DNA from: Bacteroidota bacterium
Lineage (GTDB): Bacteria; Bacteroidota; Bacteroidia; B-17B0; Aurantibacillaceae
Direction: 5' to 3'
NCBI GenBank assembly: GCA_016711805.1
Contig: JADJSH010000001.1
Coordinates: 1 to 64,000 of the forward strand
Length of the DNA stretch: 64,000 bases
Made by a program: the position numbers and the translations under genes. The stretch's first letter is position 1. The number at the start of each line of letters is the position of its first letter. The notes under the pieces were generated by a model that was not told the DNA's origin, did not search any database, and worked only from the letters and a program-made list of their open reading frames with translations. This document shows, piece by piece, positions 15,280 through 24,364 of the stretch.

Positions 15280-16323
15280 TTATAATAGGTTAATGTTTTG
15301 TTCTTTTAATTGTTTAATTAATTCTTTAGGCCAAATACTGCTTTGCACTTCGCCAATATGTTTTTTGTGCAGCAATAACATTGCTAAGCGCGACTGCCCT
15401 ATTCCACCGCCAATGGTATAAGGTAATTCTCCCTTAATTAATTGTTGGTGCCAATCTAATTGAATACGATCTTCTGCACCTGATAAAAACAATTGCATGT
15501 ATAAGGCTTCTGGACTTACTCTAATTCCCATCGAAGAAATTTCAAATGCTTTGCCCAACACTTTGTTCCAAACTAAAATATCTCCGTTCAATCCTCTTTT
15601 ACCTGGAGACGTTTGCGTGCTCCAATCATCATAATCAGGCGCTCTACCATCATGTTTTTTTCCATCCGCTAATTCGCCACCAATACCAATTAAAAACACT
15701 GCACCGTATTCTTTCGTAATAGCGTTCTCTCTTTCTTTAGCGGTTAGTTGTGGGTACAACAACTGCAAATCTTCTGTATGAACAAACGTAATTTCTTCGG
15801 GCAAATAAGCTTTAATTGAAGGATATAAAGAGGTAATTGATTTTTCTGTTTCTAAAATACTTTGGTAAATCAATTTCACTTCTTTTTTTAAGTAATCCAG
15901 TGTTCTATCTGTTTTGGCAATTACTTTTTCCCAATCCCATTGATCCACATATATGCTATGTACTTCAGAGAAATCTTCATCAGGACGTAAGGCCTTCATA
16001 TCTGTTATTAAACCTTGTCCTACCGAAGCTTTTAAGCGAGCCAATTTTGCACGTTTCCATTTGGCGAGAGAGTGCACTATTTCTATAAACACTTCTGGAA
16101 TTTGTTTAACCTTAACGGATACGGGGCTTTCTATACCGTTTAAGTCGTCGTTAATACCCGTTCCTCGTTCTACTAATAAGGGAGCTTCTACTTTCGCAAG
16201 CGTTAATTTATCGCTTAAACTCTTAGTGAAATACGATTTTACAGACGCAATGGCTATTTCTGTTTCCATTTCGGTTAATAGCGATTGATAAGTGCTTGTT
16301 GTTTTTAATTCAATTGTTTTCAT
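15280..16323 (-). CDS. asnA: Aspartate-ammonia ligase (asparagine synthetase A)
   Basis: A 347-residue AsnA with its characteristic blocks: LLVERGTGINDDLNGIE near 48, AKWKRAKLARL near 88, SIYVDQWDWEK near 123, GAVFLIGIGGELADGKKHDGRAPDYDDW near 207, and IGGGIGQSRLAMLLLHKKHIGEVQ near 308. It forms asparagine from aspartate and ammonia, using ATP. As the first gene of an operon with pheA and DAHPS/CM it is preceded by a 340-base leader with two terminators and two leader peptides. Its pairing with aromatic genes is explained only if the operon responds to several amino acids. Confidence 0.96.
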   Translation of the reverse strand: MKTIELKTTSTYQSLLTEMETEIAIASVKSYFTKSLSDKLTLAKVEAPLLVERGTGINDDLNGIESPVSVKVKQIPEVFIEIVHSLAKWKRAKLARLKASVGQGLITDMKALRPDEDFSEVHSIYVDQWDWEKVIAKTDRTLDYLKKEVKLIYQSILETEKSITSLYPSIKAYLPEEITFVHTEDLQLLYPQLTAKERENAITKEYGAVFLIGIGGELADGKKHDGRAPDYDDWSTQTSPGKRGLNGDILVWNKVLGKAFEISSMGIRVSPEALYMQLFLSGAEDRIQLDWHQQLIKGELPYTIGGGIGQSRLAMLLLHKKHIGEVQSSIWPKELIKQLKEQNINLL

Positions 16324-16348
16324 GTTTTGTTTTTTTTATATGGTTTAT

Positions 16349-16420
16349 TTAATTTTTTAAAGGGAATAAAAAAAGCCCTGCTGGTTTGGCAGGGCTAATA
16401 CGTATGCAATACATGGCCAT
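16349..16420 (-). CDS. Leader peptide 2 of the asnA operon
   Basis: A 23-codon ORF starting MAMYCIRISPAKPAGLFLF and ending after PLKN, reading directly through the second terminator hairpin of the leader and stopping 26 bases before asnA. Translation through the hairpin would melt it. It shares the Tyr-x-Ile-Arg order with leader peptide 1 (YFIR, YCIR). Existence is inferred from position, start codon and structure only. Confidence 0.45.
   Translation of the reverse strand: MAMYCIRISPAKPAGLFLFPLKN
16368..16396 (-). terminator. Second attenuator terminator of the asnA leader
   Basis: On the minus strand AGCCCTGC, a seven-base loop and GCAGGGCT make a perfect eight-pair stem followed by seven T. 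It lies 45 bases before asnA on the same strand, so transcription must pass it to express the operon. Confidence 0.8.
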
Positions 16421-16511
16421 GCCTCAGGGAGGAGAATTAAAAAAATAATTATTAAAATTTTTATTTATCATATTTTTTGGTGTTGTTATTTTCTATTTCT
16501 AATTTATTTTC

Positions 16512-16541
16512 AAAAAAAAAGCCTCCCATTTCTGGAAGGCT
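16512..16541 (-). terminator. First attenuator terminator of the asnA leader
   Basis: On the minus strand AGCCTTCC, loop AGAAAT and GGGAGGCT form an eight-pair stem (one G-U) followed by a run of T. The left arm can pair instead with GGAAGGCTAT inside leader peptide 1 (plus 16576-16585 with 16534-16543, ten pairs), giving a competing antiterminator. Confidence 0.85.
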
Positions 16542-16567
16542 ATATATTGTGTATGTATTGATAATAC

Positions 16568-16609
16568 TTATATAAATAGCCTTCCTTCACGAATAAAATA
16601 ATTATTCAT
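16568..16609 (-). CDS. Leader peptide 1 of the asnA-pheA operon (MNNYFIREGRLFI)
   Basis: A 13-codon ORF, MNNYFIREGRLFI, lies just before the first terminator. Its first codons are Asn-Asn-Tyr-Phe, the end products of the operon's own enzymes (AsnA, and PheA with DAHPS/CM). The codons GGA AGG CTA are the sequence that can pair with the terminator's left arm. A ribosome finishing the peptide covers this segment and lets the terminator form; a ribosome stalled at Asn, Tyr or Phe leaves it free and the antiterminator can form. This is classical translation-coupled attenuation, inferred from sequence. Confidence 0.7.
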   Translation of the reverse strand: MNNYFIREGRLFI

Positions 16610-16669
16610 GTTACAATTAAAGAAGTTATTTATTACTAAAATCATGTTTGTTTTTTATTACTGAGATCG

Positions 16670-16700
16670 TAAACGTATGAAAGTTTTTTTTACAAACCAA
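16670..16700 (-). promoter_or_regulatory. Putative promoter of the asnA-pheA operon
   Basis: On the minus strand TACGTTTA (plus 16670-16677) is one base from TAnnTTTG, with TTG (plus 16698-16700) 20 bases upstream. It would start the transcript near 16664, about 55 bases before leader peptide 1 and 340 before asnA. Confidence 0.4.
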
Positions 16701-16722
16701 ATAATTTTTAAAAATATTTTAT

Positions 16723-17142
16723 TTAATTAATTTCTGTTTTAACAATTAATTTATTCCTTATTGCCAAAGTACCAATAAAATAAAGGAAATCAAGAGCTCC
16801 ATTATCGTAATCGCCCACTAAAAAGGAACCGAAAAATAAAATTAAAAATAAGACTAACGATAAATCTAAGCCAAAATTAAAACTACTTTTTCCAGAATCT
16901 GTTTTATACTCTTTCTTAATTAAAGAAAAAATCATACAAATGGCAATACTAGTTTCTAATAAAGTAATTACAATAAATGAAAATGTAATACCGAAAGGAA
17001 TTAGATTAATAAAAGAATTTTCAAACTTATGAATGAACCACTCAGGAACCACCAATCCACTTATTTTTTGAAATGCTGTAATACCAGCTAATGACAGAAA
17101 TAAGAGTTGAATTAAAAGTGTGTGATTAATTTTAATTTTCAT
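16723..17142 (-). CDS. DoxX-like four-helix membrane protein
   Basis: A 139-residue protein with four hydrophobic segments (about 8-25, 45-72, 90-107, 115-127). The first part, LAGITAFQKISGLVVPEWFIHKFENSF, resembles the start of DoxX/MauE-like proteins, but I see no diagnostic motif, so the family is tentative. It follows pyrC with a 2-base gap on the same strand and probably shares its transcript. The function is unknown. Confidence 0.6.
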   Translation of the reverse strand: MKIKINHTLLIQLLFLSLAGITAFQKISGLVVPEWFIHKFENSFINLIPFGITFSFIVITLLETSIAICMIFSLIKKEYKTDSGKSSFNFGLDLSLVLFLILFFGSFLVGDYDNGALDFLYFIGTLAIRNKLIVKTEIN

Positions 17143-17144
17143 CT

Positions 17145-18482
17145 CTAGTCTCTTTTAAAACTTAATCGTTCTCCCTTTTTGCTCTCGTCAAATGTTCCGT
17201 TATCGTAAACTAAATGTCCGCTTACAATAGTTTTATTAATGCTCGCAGAGAACGTCGTTCCTTCAAATGGACTCCATCCACATTTATAGAGTAATGATGC
17301 TTTAGTAACTTCAGTTGGCTTGTTCAAATCAACCAATACTAAATCGGCGAAATAACCTTCACGGATGTAACCACGCTTTTCGATTTTAAAAATATCAGCC
17401 ACATTATGTGACATCATGCGGACAATTTTCTCTAAAGATATTTTCTTTTGCTTATAAAACTCCAACATTGCTAAAATAGAATGTTGTACTAATGGTCCTC
17501 CACTTGGAGCTTGTAAATATGGTAATTGTTTTTCTTCTAAAGTATGAGGCGCATGGTCAGTAGCGATTACGTCAATTCGTCCATCTAAAACAGCTTCAAA
17601 AATGTGAGCACGATCGTATTCTGTTTTTACGGATGGATTCCATTTGATAAAGTTTCCTTTCTTTTTGTAATCATCATCATTAAACCATAAATGATGAATA
17701 CATGCCTCCGCCGTAATGCGTTTTTGCTTTAAAGGAATTTTATTAGTGAATAAATCTAATTCCTTAGCTGTTGAAATATGTAGAATATGTAAACGTGTAT
17801 TATGCTTCATTGCTAATTCTACAGCAAAAGATGAGGATTTAAAACAAGCTTCTTCATTACGAATAATAGGATGAAAATAGGCTGGCAAATCTTCTCCATA
17901 TTCTTGTACAATTCGTTTTTGATTTTCTTTAATCATTGGATCATACTCACAATGCGTTGCAATTAACGTATTGACTTTTGAGAAAAAACCTTCTAGTGTT
18001 TTCTCATTATCTACCAGCATATCGCCCGTGCTCGAACCCATAAAGAGTTTTAATCCGCAAACTGTTTTATAATCAACCTTTAATGTTTCTTCTAAGTTCA
18101 CATTTGTTCCCCCCATAAAAAACGAGTAGTTAGCTAAGGAACATTCTTTGGCGCGAGTGTATTTTTTTTCCAACTCACCAATCGTAACCGCTTGCGGAAC
18201 TGTATTTGGCATTTCCATATATGACGTTACGCCACCGGCCACAGCCGCTTTAGCTTCTGTATAAATTTCGCCTTTGTGTGTTAAACCTGGTTCTCTAAAA
18301 TGCACTTGGTCATCGATTGCCCCTGGCATTAAAACTAAACCTTCGGCATTAATAATTTTAGCGGTATCATCTGTAATATCTTTATCAATTTGCGAAATAT
18401 AATTTCCATCAATTAATACATCTGATACAAAAGTTTCGTCTTCGTTAACGATAGTGGCGTTTTTAATTAAGATTTTGCTCAT
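17145..18482 (-). CDS. pyrC: Dihydroorotase
   Basis: A 445-residue class I dihydroorotase, catalysing ring closure of carbamoyl aspartate in pyrimidine synthesis. Visible blocks are PGAIDDQVHFREPGLTHKG (about 53-71), TSYMEMPNTVPQA, LKLFMGSSTG near 144, ATHCEYDP near 175, HILHISTAKEL near 231, ATDHAPHTLEEK near 309 and PSGGPLVQHS near 327. The first metal-binding His of the usual HxH pair is Gln59 (DQVH). A Gln there occurs, as I recall, in some related lineages, so I take it as active. One base separates it from rlpA upstream. Confidence 0.93.
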   Translation of the reverse strand: MSKILIKNATIVNEDETFVSDVLIDGNYISQIDKDITDDTAKIINAEGLVLMPGAIDDQVHFREPGLTHKGEIYTEAKAAVAGGVTSYMEMPNTVPQAVTIGELEKKYTRAKECSLANYSFFMGGTNVNLEETLKVDYKTVCGLKLFMGSSTGDMLVDNEKTLEGFFSKVNTLIATHCEYDPMIKENQKRIVQEYGEDLPAYFHPIIRNEEACFKSSSFAVELAMKHNTRLHILHISTAKELDLFTNKIPLKQKRITAEACIHHLWFNDDDYKKKGNFIKWNPSVKTEYDRAHIFEAVLDGRIDVIATDHAPHTLEEKQLPYLQAPSGGPLVQHSILAMLEFYKQKKISLEKIVRMMSHNVADIFKIEKRGYIREGYFADLVLVDLNKPTEVTKASLLYKCGWSPFEGTTFSASINKTIVSGHLVYDNGTFDESKKGERLSFKRD

Positions 18483-18483
18483 A

Positions 18484-18870
18484 TTATTTTTTTAATGAAT
18501 CTAATACTGTTATTTCTACTTTAGTTAAGCCTGATTTTACAAAATTTAATTGTTTTGCAGCTTTTGTTGTTAAATCAATTGTTCGTTTTGATTTTTGAGG
18601 AAGTCGATCATTAATTTTCACAACGACCGTTGAATCATTTTTTAGATTCCTCACCAAAACATACGTTCCAAATTTAAGCTTTTTATGAGCGGCAGTTAAA
18701 CTATCGTTATTAAATTTTTCACCCGACGAGGTTTTTCGTCCGTTAAACTTATTAGCATAAAAACTAGCAGTTCCAGTTGACTTATTTACTCTTGGAATTG
18801 AATCCTGAGCAATGGATAGATGCCCAAAACCCAGTAATACCAATATGATTAATGCAGCTCTCATATTCAA
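18484..18870 (-). CDS. RlpA-like double-psi beta-barrel protein
   Basis: A 128-residue exported protein with a signal peptide (AALIILVLLGFGHLSIAQ) and a double-psi beta-barrel domain: GTASFYANKFNGRKTSSGEKFNNDSLTAAHK, FGTYVLVRNLKNDSTVVVKINDRLP and IDLTTKAAKQL. This is the RlpA family, some members of which cleave peptidoglycan strands lacking stem peptides. There is no SPOR domain. It is the first gene of the rlpA-pyrC-membrane protein transcript and is divergent from the glycosyltransferase. Confidence 0.88.
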   Translation of the reverse strand: MNMRAALIILVLLGFGHLSIAQDSIPRVNKSTGTASFYANKFNGRKTSSGEKFNNDSLTAAHKKLKFGTYVLVRNLKNDSTVVVKINDRLPQKSKRTIDLTTKAAKQLNFVKSGLTKVEITVLDSLKK

Positions 18871-19013
18871 AGCTACATTATTTAGCTGAATTTTGCATAT
18901 AAATCAGTCGAAAAACTGGCAGATACTTAACCTATTTTAACAGGAAAAGCAAAATAAATGCTGAAAAATGACGCTTTTAATAATCTAACAAAATAGTATA
19001 TTAGCAAAAGTTT

Positions 19014-19724
19014 ATGGGCAAGAATTTAATCATCATACCTACTTATAATGAGATCGAAAACATTGAAAAAATGATTCGAACGGTATTTGACTTGCCTCGT
19101 GAATTTGAATTACTCATTGTGGATGATGGCTCGCCTGATGGCACTGCGACTAAAGTAAAAGAATTACAAAAGGAATATACTAGCAAACTACATATCGAAG
19201 AGCGTAAAGGCAAATTAGGCTTAGGCACGGCTTATATTCATGGCTTTAAATGGGCATTGGCTCGTGATTATGATTTCATTTTTGAAATGGATTGTGATTT
19301 TAGCCATAACCCAAAAGATTTAGTTCGTTTATTAGAAGCTTGCGAAAATGGAGCTGATGTTGCTGTAGGTTCTCGTTATACAAAAGGCGGACAAGTTAGT
19401 AACTGGCCAATTGGACGTATTCTAATGAGTTATTTTGCGTCCGTATATGTTCGTATTGTATTGTGGTTACCCGTAAAAGACACGACAGCTGGCTTTAAAT
19501 GTTACCGCAAAAAAGTATTACAAACCATTGATTTAGATGCCGTTCGTTTTATGGGCTATGCTTTTCAAATTGAAATGAAATACAGAGCTTATAAAAAAGG
19601 ATTTAAAATTGTAGAAGTTCCTATTATGTTTACTGACCGCGTGTTAGGTGTCAGTAAAATGAGTACAAAAATCTTTAAAGAAGCATTTTTAGGCGTTGTT
19701 CAAATGCGCTTTATGAAGATGTAA
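19014..19724 (+). CDS. Polyprenol monophosphomannose synthase (GT2)
   Basis: A 236-residue GT2 glycosyltransferase of the dolichol-phosphate mannose synthase group. Sequence blocks: IIIPTYNEIENIEKMI, VDDGSPDGTA (37-45), RKGKLGLGTAYIHGFKWA, the DxD-like EMDCDFSHNP (about 91-100), and DTTAGFKCYRKKVL. It has no C-terminal membrane domain, so it is the short, membrane-associated type. It transfers a sugar, probably mannose, from GDP-mannose to polyprenyl phosphate. It is divergent from rlpA-pyrC. Confidence 0.9.
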   Translation: MGKNLIIIPTYNEIENIEKMIRTVFDLPREFELLIVDDGSPDGTATKVKELQKEYTSKLHIEERKGKLGLGTAYIHGFKWALARDYDFIFEMDCDFSHNPKDLVRLLEACENGADVAVGSRYTKGGQVSNWPIGRILMSYFASVYVRIVLWLPVKDTTAGFKCYRKKVLQTIDLDAVRFMGYAFQIEMKYRAYKKGFKIVEVPIMFTDRVLGVSKMSTKIFKEAFLGVVQMRFMKM

Positions 19725-19787
19725 AACAAGCATATTGTTATTACAATATAATTCAATAATTCACGTTAGAATATAAAATCAACTATC

Positions 19788-20000
19788 ATGAAAAATAAAA
19801 CTGAATTATTGAGCATTGGATTATTCTCTATTTTATTAGCTTCTATAGGTATGTACATTGATGGAGATAAAAACACCCTAAGTATCTTGGACAATATTAA
19901 GGAATTTATATTAATGTCAATTTTAGTGTTTATCGCACTAAGTGTAATTTATTTTAGTGTAAAATTTGTCCTAAAACAAGCAAAGCAATTATTAGCATAA
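19788..20000 (+). CDS. Small membrane protein, unknown function
   Basis: A 70-residue protein with two hydrophobic segments (about 8-24 and 40-62) and a basic end (KFVLKQAKQLLA). I do not recognise a family. It stands 63 bases after the glycosyltransferase, and its stop abuts the end of the convergent TolC gene. Confidence 0.5.
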   Translation: MKNKTELLSIGLFSILLASIGMYIDGDKNTLSILDNIKEFILMSILVFIALSVIYFSVKFVLKQAKQLLA

Positions 20001-21299
20001 TTACTTCACCAAACTTCCATTTGCTCTCAATAAATCCGTCTCCGCCATCTTAATGGCATATAAAGCTTCAATATAACGAACTTGAGCATCTTCTAAATTC
20101 TTTTGCGTTTCTATCGTTTCTAATAAATTAGATTTACCTACTTTATAACGCTCAATCGATACATCTAACACTTCTTTCGAATCTTGCAAATTCTGACGTT
20201 CCAAATCAACAATCGTTTTATTTAATAAATACGTCTTATAGCTATTAAAAACTTGTCCATCAATTTGCTGTTGCATTTGCTCCGTAACATATTTCTGATT
20301 GAGGTATAAGATATTTCTTTCTTTTACTAATTTACTATTCTTGTTTCCATTAAATAATAACCAACCCGCGGTAACACCTGCATTTAAACCTGCTTGTCTG
20401 TTTAAAAAAACAAACCCCGCTTGACTTTGAGAGCGTGTAAAATTATAAGCCCCATTTAATTGTACAAAAGGCAAATTAGCAGAGCGTGCTTCTTTAATAC
20501 TTTGCTGTGTTATTAATTCGTTCTGTTTCGACATTAAAATAGATGAATTAGATTTGGACACTTCTTTTTTAAGATCATCGATATTCGGATTGAAATTAAC
20601 TACAATCGAATCTGTTGTATTAAACTCCGTATCTACAGGTTTGTTTAATAAGGTATTTAATTTAGTTTTAGCATTTAGCAATTGTAATTCTAATTGTATG
20701 ATGGCACTTTTGGCTTTGTTTTCATTAGACTGAGATAACAACACATCTACTTTAGAATCTGATCCAATTTCTAATCTTAATTTTGCTATTTTTTTCCGCT
20801 CTTCGTAAATACTTAAATTTTGTTTCGCTGCTTTAATGAGCTCATTTGTTTTAACAACCGTATAGTAAGCCGACACAATATCATACACGATGTTTTCCAT
20901 TTGTTGTTTCAATTCAATAGCCGACAATTGTTCGTTTAAACCTAATCTTTTTTTAACGGCAAACATTTTTAATCCATCAAATATCATCCAACCAATATTT
21001 ACGGATGCTCCTGTGTTATTAGATTGCGCCCCGTTTCTTTCCTGAATAACACCCGTACTAAATTCTTGATAAGAATTAATATTAGCTAAATTCAAATTTG
21101 CGTTTACACTCACCGTTGGCGACATACCTGCGTTACCAAAGTTGTTTTGAAGTTTCGCGATTTCCTGTTCATTCTTTACAATTAAAACCGAATAATTTTT
21201 TTCTAACCCAGTTTTAATAGCGTCTTCAATAGTTAATACAGATTGCGCATACAATCCTGAACTTAATCCAACTAAAATAAATATAATTTTATGCAGCAT
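20001..21299 (-). CDS. TolC family outer membrane efflux protein
   Basis: An outer membrane factor of about 432 residues with a signal peptide (IIFILVGLSSGLYAQ) and two tandem OEP repeats. Coiled-coil helical stretches flank YTVVKTNELIKAAKQNLSIYEERKKIAKLRLEIGSDSKVDVLLSQ and its second-half counterpart ERQNLQDSKEVLDVSIERYKVGKSNLLE, typical of TolC proteins. I start it at ATG 21299 (MLHKIIFIL); a start at 21308 in the same frame is possible. It overlaps the end of the RND gene and is the last gene of the marR-adaptor-pump-TolC operon, completing a tripartite efflux pump. Confidence 0.92.
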   Translation of the reverse strand: MLHKIIFILVGLSSGLYAQSVLTIEDAIKTGLEKNYSVLIVKNEQEIAKLQNNFGNAGMSPTVSVNANLNLANINSYQEFSTGVIQERNGAQSNNTGASVNIGWMIFDGLKMFAVKKRLGLNEQLSAIELKQQMENIVYDIVSAYYTVVKTNELIKAAKQNLSIYEERKKIAKLRLEIGSDSKVDVLLSQSNENKAKSAIIQLELQLLNAKTKLNTLLNKPVDTEFNTTDSIVVNFNPNIDDLKKEVSKSNSSILMSKQNELITQQSIKEARSANLPFVQLNGAYNFTRSQSQAGFVFLNRQAGLNAGVTAGWLLFNGNKNSKLVKERNILYLNQKYVTEQMQQQIDGQVFNSYKTYLLNKTIVDLERQNLQDSKEVLDVSIERYKVGKSNLLETIETQKNLEDAQVRYIEALYAIKMAETDLLRANGSLVK

Positions 21300-24200
21300 C
21301 TTTAACATGTTTTTTATCTTTTACTAAGTATGAATAAATAGCAGGAATAACGAAAAGCGTTAATACCATCGACAGTAATAATCCTCCAATAATAACAATC
21401 CCCATTCCCATGCGGCTTTCAGAACCAGCCCCTAAAGCCATAGCAATTGGTAAGGCACCTAACATCGTTGCTAAACTGGTCATTAAAATAGGACGTAAAC
21501 GAGCCGTAGAAGCTTCAATTAATGCTTCGCGAACATTCATTCCTTGCTCACGTAATTGATTTGTGAACTCAATAATTAAAATACCATTTTTAGTTACTAA
21601 GCCAATCAACATAATCATTCCAATTTGACTAAAAATATTTAAAGTTTCATTGAAATACCATAAAGAAAATAATGCTCCCGACAATGCCATCGGAACAGTT
21701 AGCATAATAATAAATGGTTCCACAAAACTTTCGAATTGTGCAGCTAACAATAAATAAATTAAAACTAAAGCTAACAAAAAGGCAAATAAAATATTAGACG
21801 AACTTTCAGCAAAATCTCTAGACGCGCCAGTTAAAGAAGTTTTGAAACTATCATCTAAAATTTGTTTTGATATTTTATTCATTTCCTCAATTCCATCACC
21901 TATCGTTTTGCCTGGCGCTAAACCTGCTTGTATTGTGGCTGATTGAAAACGATTATAATGGTACAATTGCGGCGGACTACTTCTTTCAACAACCGTAATA
22001 ATATTATCTAATTGAATCATTTCACCTTTACTGTTTTTGACAAACAAATCTTTAATATCATTTGGATCATCACGATTTTCTCTATTTACCTGACCAACAA
22101 CTTGATATTGTTTATCGCCTTTAATGTAATAACCAAAACGTTGTCCGCTTAACGCTAATTGAATGGTTTGAGCTACATCAGCAATACTTACACCCATTGT
22201 CTTCGCTTTATCTCTATTAATTTCAATAATTAATTCAGGCTTATTAAATTTCAAGTTCACATCCACGCCTTGAAAGACAGGATTTTTATTTGCCAACTCT
22301 AAAAACTTCGGCAATTTCTCTCTGATTTTATTAAAGTCGTTATTTTGTAAAACAAACTGAACAGGCAATGCACCTTTTGGTCCGCCACCCGAAGAAATTG
22401 ATTGCTCTTGAATCACAAAGATTTTCCCTTCTGGGAACTGCGCTAAGTTTTTAGTAATGTAATTTGCAATTTGATCTTGTGAACGTTTTCGATCTTCTGA
22501 TTGAGATAAAGCTAGTCTTACAAAACCTGTATTAACTGCTCCAGAACCAGCAAAACCAGGAGCAGTTACTGTTAAGCACACGGCTTTTTCAGCTACTGAA
22601 TCTCCCACAAAACTTGATATTTTATCCATGGTTGCATCGGTTGCTTCAAAGGAAGTTCCTTCTGGCATCGTTACCAACATCCGTAACCAATTTCTATCTT
22701 CTAAAGGAGATAACTCTGATTTTAATTGTGAGCCAAAATAAAAGATAGCACCTGATGACACAACAAGTATGATTAAAGCCCACCATCTTTTTTGTAAAAA
22801 ATTAGTGACTGAATTTTTAAACCAATTATCTAATCCAACAAAAAATGGCTCTGACCAAATATAAAATTTGCTACGCTTGCTATGATCTTTTCTAACCAAC
22901 TTAGCATTTAACATAGGCGTTAAGGTTAATGATACAAAAGCAGAAATTAAAACGGCTCCGGCAATTACTACACCAAACTCTCTAAATAAACGCCCCACAA
23001 ATCCTTCCAAGAAAATAACAGGCATAAATACCGCTGCTAGAGTTAACGACGTAATAATAACCGCCGTGTAAATTTCGCGAGTACCTTGTATGGCGGCATC
23101 TTTTGGAGACAAGCCTTTTTCTAATTTCTTGAAAATATTTTCAGTTACAACAATCCCATCATCTACTACCAAACCTGTGGCTAATACAATAGCTAAAAGC
23201 GTTAATACGTTAATAGAATAATCCATCATGTACATAATAAAGAACGCACCAATTAACGATACTGGAATATCAATTAAAGGACGGAAAGCAATTAACCAAT
23301 CTCTAAAAAATAAATAGATAATTAAGATTACTAATAACAAAGCGATAATTAATGTTTCGCCAACTTCGGTAATTGATTTTTTAATGAAACGAGTATTATC
23401 TAAAGCGATGTTAATCGTATAATCTTTAGGTAATTCTTTTTTTAGAACTTCATAACGCTTATAAAATTCATCCGCTATATCAATGTAATTAGCTCCTGGC
23501 AATGGCACTAAAGCCATACCTACCATTGGCGTTCCCGATTCTTTTAAAACAGTTTCTTCATTCTCAGCACCTAATTCAACTTTAGCCACATCACGTAAGC
23601 GAACAATATTATTATCGCTTTCTTTCACAATCATCGTTTCAAATTCAGTTACCGTTGATAATCTTCCGATGGTATTAACGGTTAATTCAGTTGTGTTCCC
23701 TTCAATTTTACCAGAAGGTAAATCCACGTTCTCTCTATCTAACGCTTGCTTTATATCTAATGGCGTTAAGTTATAAGAAGCTAATCTATCTGGCTTTAAA
23801 CGAATACGCATGCAATAACGACGTTGTCCCCAAATCTGAACCGCACTTACACCTGAAATCGTTTGAAAATTTTGCGCTAACACATTCTCGGCATAATCAC
23901 TTACGTCTAATAAAGAACGTGTGTCGCTTACTAATGTCATGGAAATAATTGGATCTGAATTGGCATCTGCTTTTGAAACCACTGGCGGTGCATCAATATC
24001 CTGAGGTAATTGTTTTACCGCTTGCGATACTTTATCACGTACATCATTTGCTGCTGCTTCTAAATTTGAACTTAAATTAAACTCTACAGTAATAATACTT
24101 GAACCTTGATTGGATGCTGAGGATAATGTTCTAATTCCATCTATACCATTAATCGCTTTTTCTAAAGGCTCTGTAATTTGAGATTGAATCACATCCGCAT

Positions 24201-24363
24201 TTGCACCCGTATAACTGGTACGAACAGTAATGACCGGTGGATCAACCGAAGGAAATTCACGAACACCTAGATAGTTAAATCCTATTAATCCAAATAAAAT
24301 TATAATAATTGAAAATACCGTGACTAATACCGGCCGCTTAACGCTTAATTCTGCTAAATCCAT
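21289..24363 (-). CDS. RND efflux transporter permease (HAE1 type)
   Basis: A 1024-residue inner-membrane pump. The start MDLAELSVKRPVLVTVFSIIIILFGLIGF and the block GLVVDDGIVVTENIFKKLEKG near residue 400, with the paired Asp of proton transfer, identify the hydrophobe/amphiphile efflux group. The second half begins around FLQKRWWALIILVVSS, and late segments include GLVTKNGILIIEFTNQLREQGM. It uses proton motive force to export toxic compounds. It lies one base after the adaptor, in an operon with its own MarR regulator. Confidence 0.96.
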   Translation of the reverse strand: MDLAELSVKRPVLVTVFSIIIILFGLIGFNYLGVREFPSVDPPVITVRTSYTGANADVIQSQITEPLEKAINGIDGIRTLSSASNQGSSIITVEFNLSSNLEAAANDVRDKVSQAVKQLPQDIDAPPVVSKADANSDPIISMTLVSDTRSLLDVSDYAENVLAQNFQTISGVSAVQIWGQRRYCMRIRLKPDRLASYNLTPLDIKQALDRENVDLPSGKIEGNTTELTVNTIGRLSTVTEFETMIVKESDNNIVRLRDVAKVELGAENEETVLKESGTPMVGMALVPLPGANYIDIADEFYKRYEVLKKELPKDYTINIALDNTRFIKKSITEVGETLIIALLLVILIIYLFFRDWLIAFRPLIDIPVSLIGAFFIMYMMDYSINVLTLLAIVLATGLVVDDGIVVTENIFKKLEKGLSPKDAAIQGTREIYTAVIITSLTLAAVFMPVIFLEGFVGRLFREFGVVIAGAVLISAFVSLTLTPMLNAKLVRKDHSKRSKFYIWSEPFFVGLDNWFKNSVTNFLQKRWWALIILVVSSGAIFYFGSQLKSELSPLEDRNWLRMLVTMPEGTSFEATDATMDKISSFVGDSVAEKAVCLTVTAPGFAGSGAVNTGFVRLALSQSEDRKRSQDQIANYITKNLAQFPEGKIFVIQEQSISSGGGPKGALPVQFVLQNNDFNKIREKLPKFLELANKNPVFQGVDVNLKFNKPELIIEINRDKAKTMGVSIADVAQTIQLALSGQRFGYYIKGDKQYQVVGQVNRENRDDPNDIKDLFVKNSKGEMIQLDNIITVVERSSPPQLYHYNRFQSATIQAGLAPGKTIGDGIEEMNKISKQILDDSFKTSLTGASRDFAESSSNILFAFLLALVLIYLLLAAQFESFVEPFIIMLTVPMALSGALFSLWYFNETLNIFSQIGMIMLIGLVTKNGILIIEFTNQLREQGMNVREALIEASTARLRPILMTSLATMLGALPIAMALGAGSESRMGMGIVIIGGLLLSMVLTLFVIPAIYSYLVKDKKHVKDAA

Positions 24364-24364
24364 A

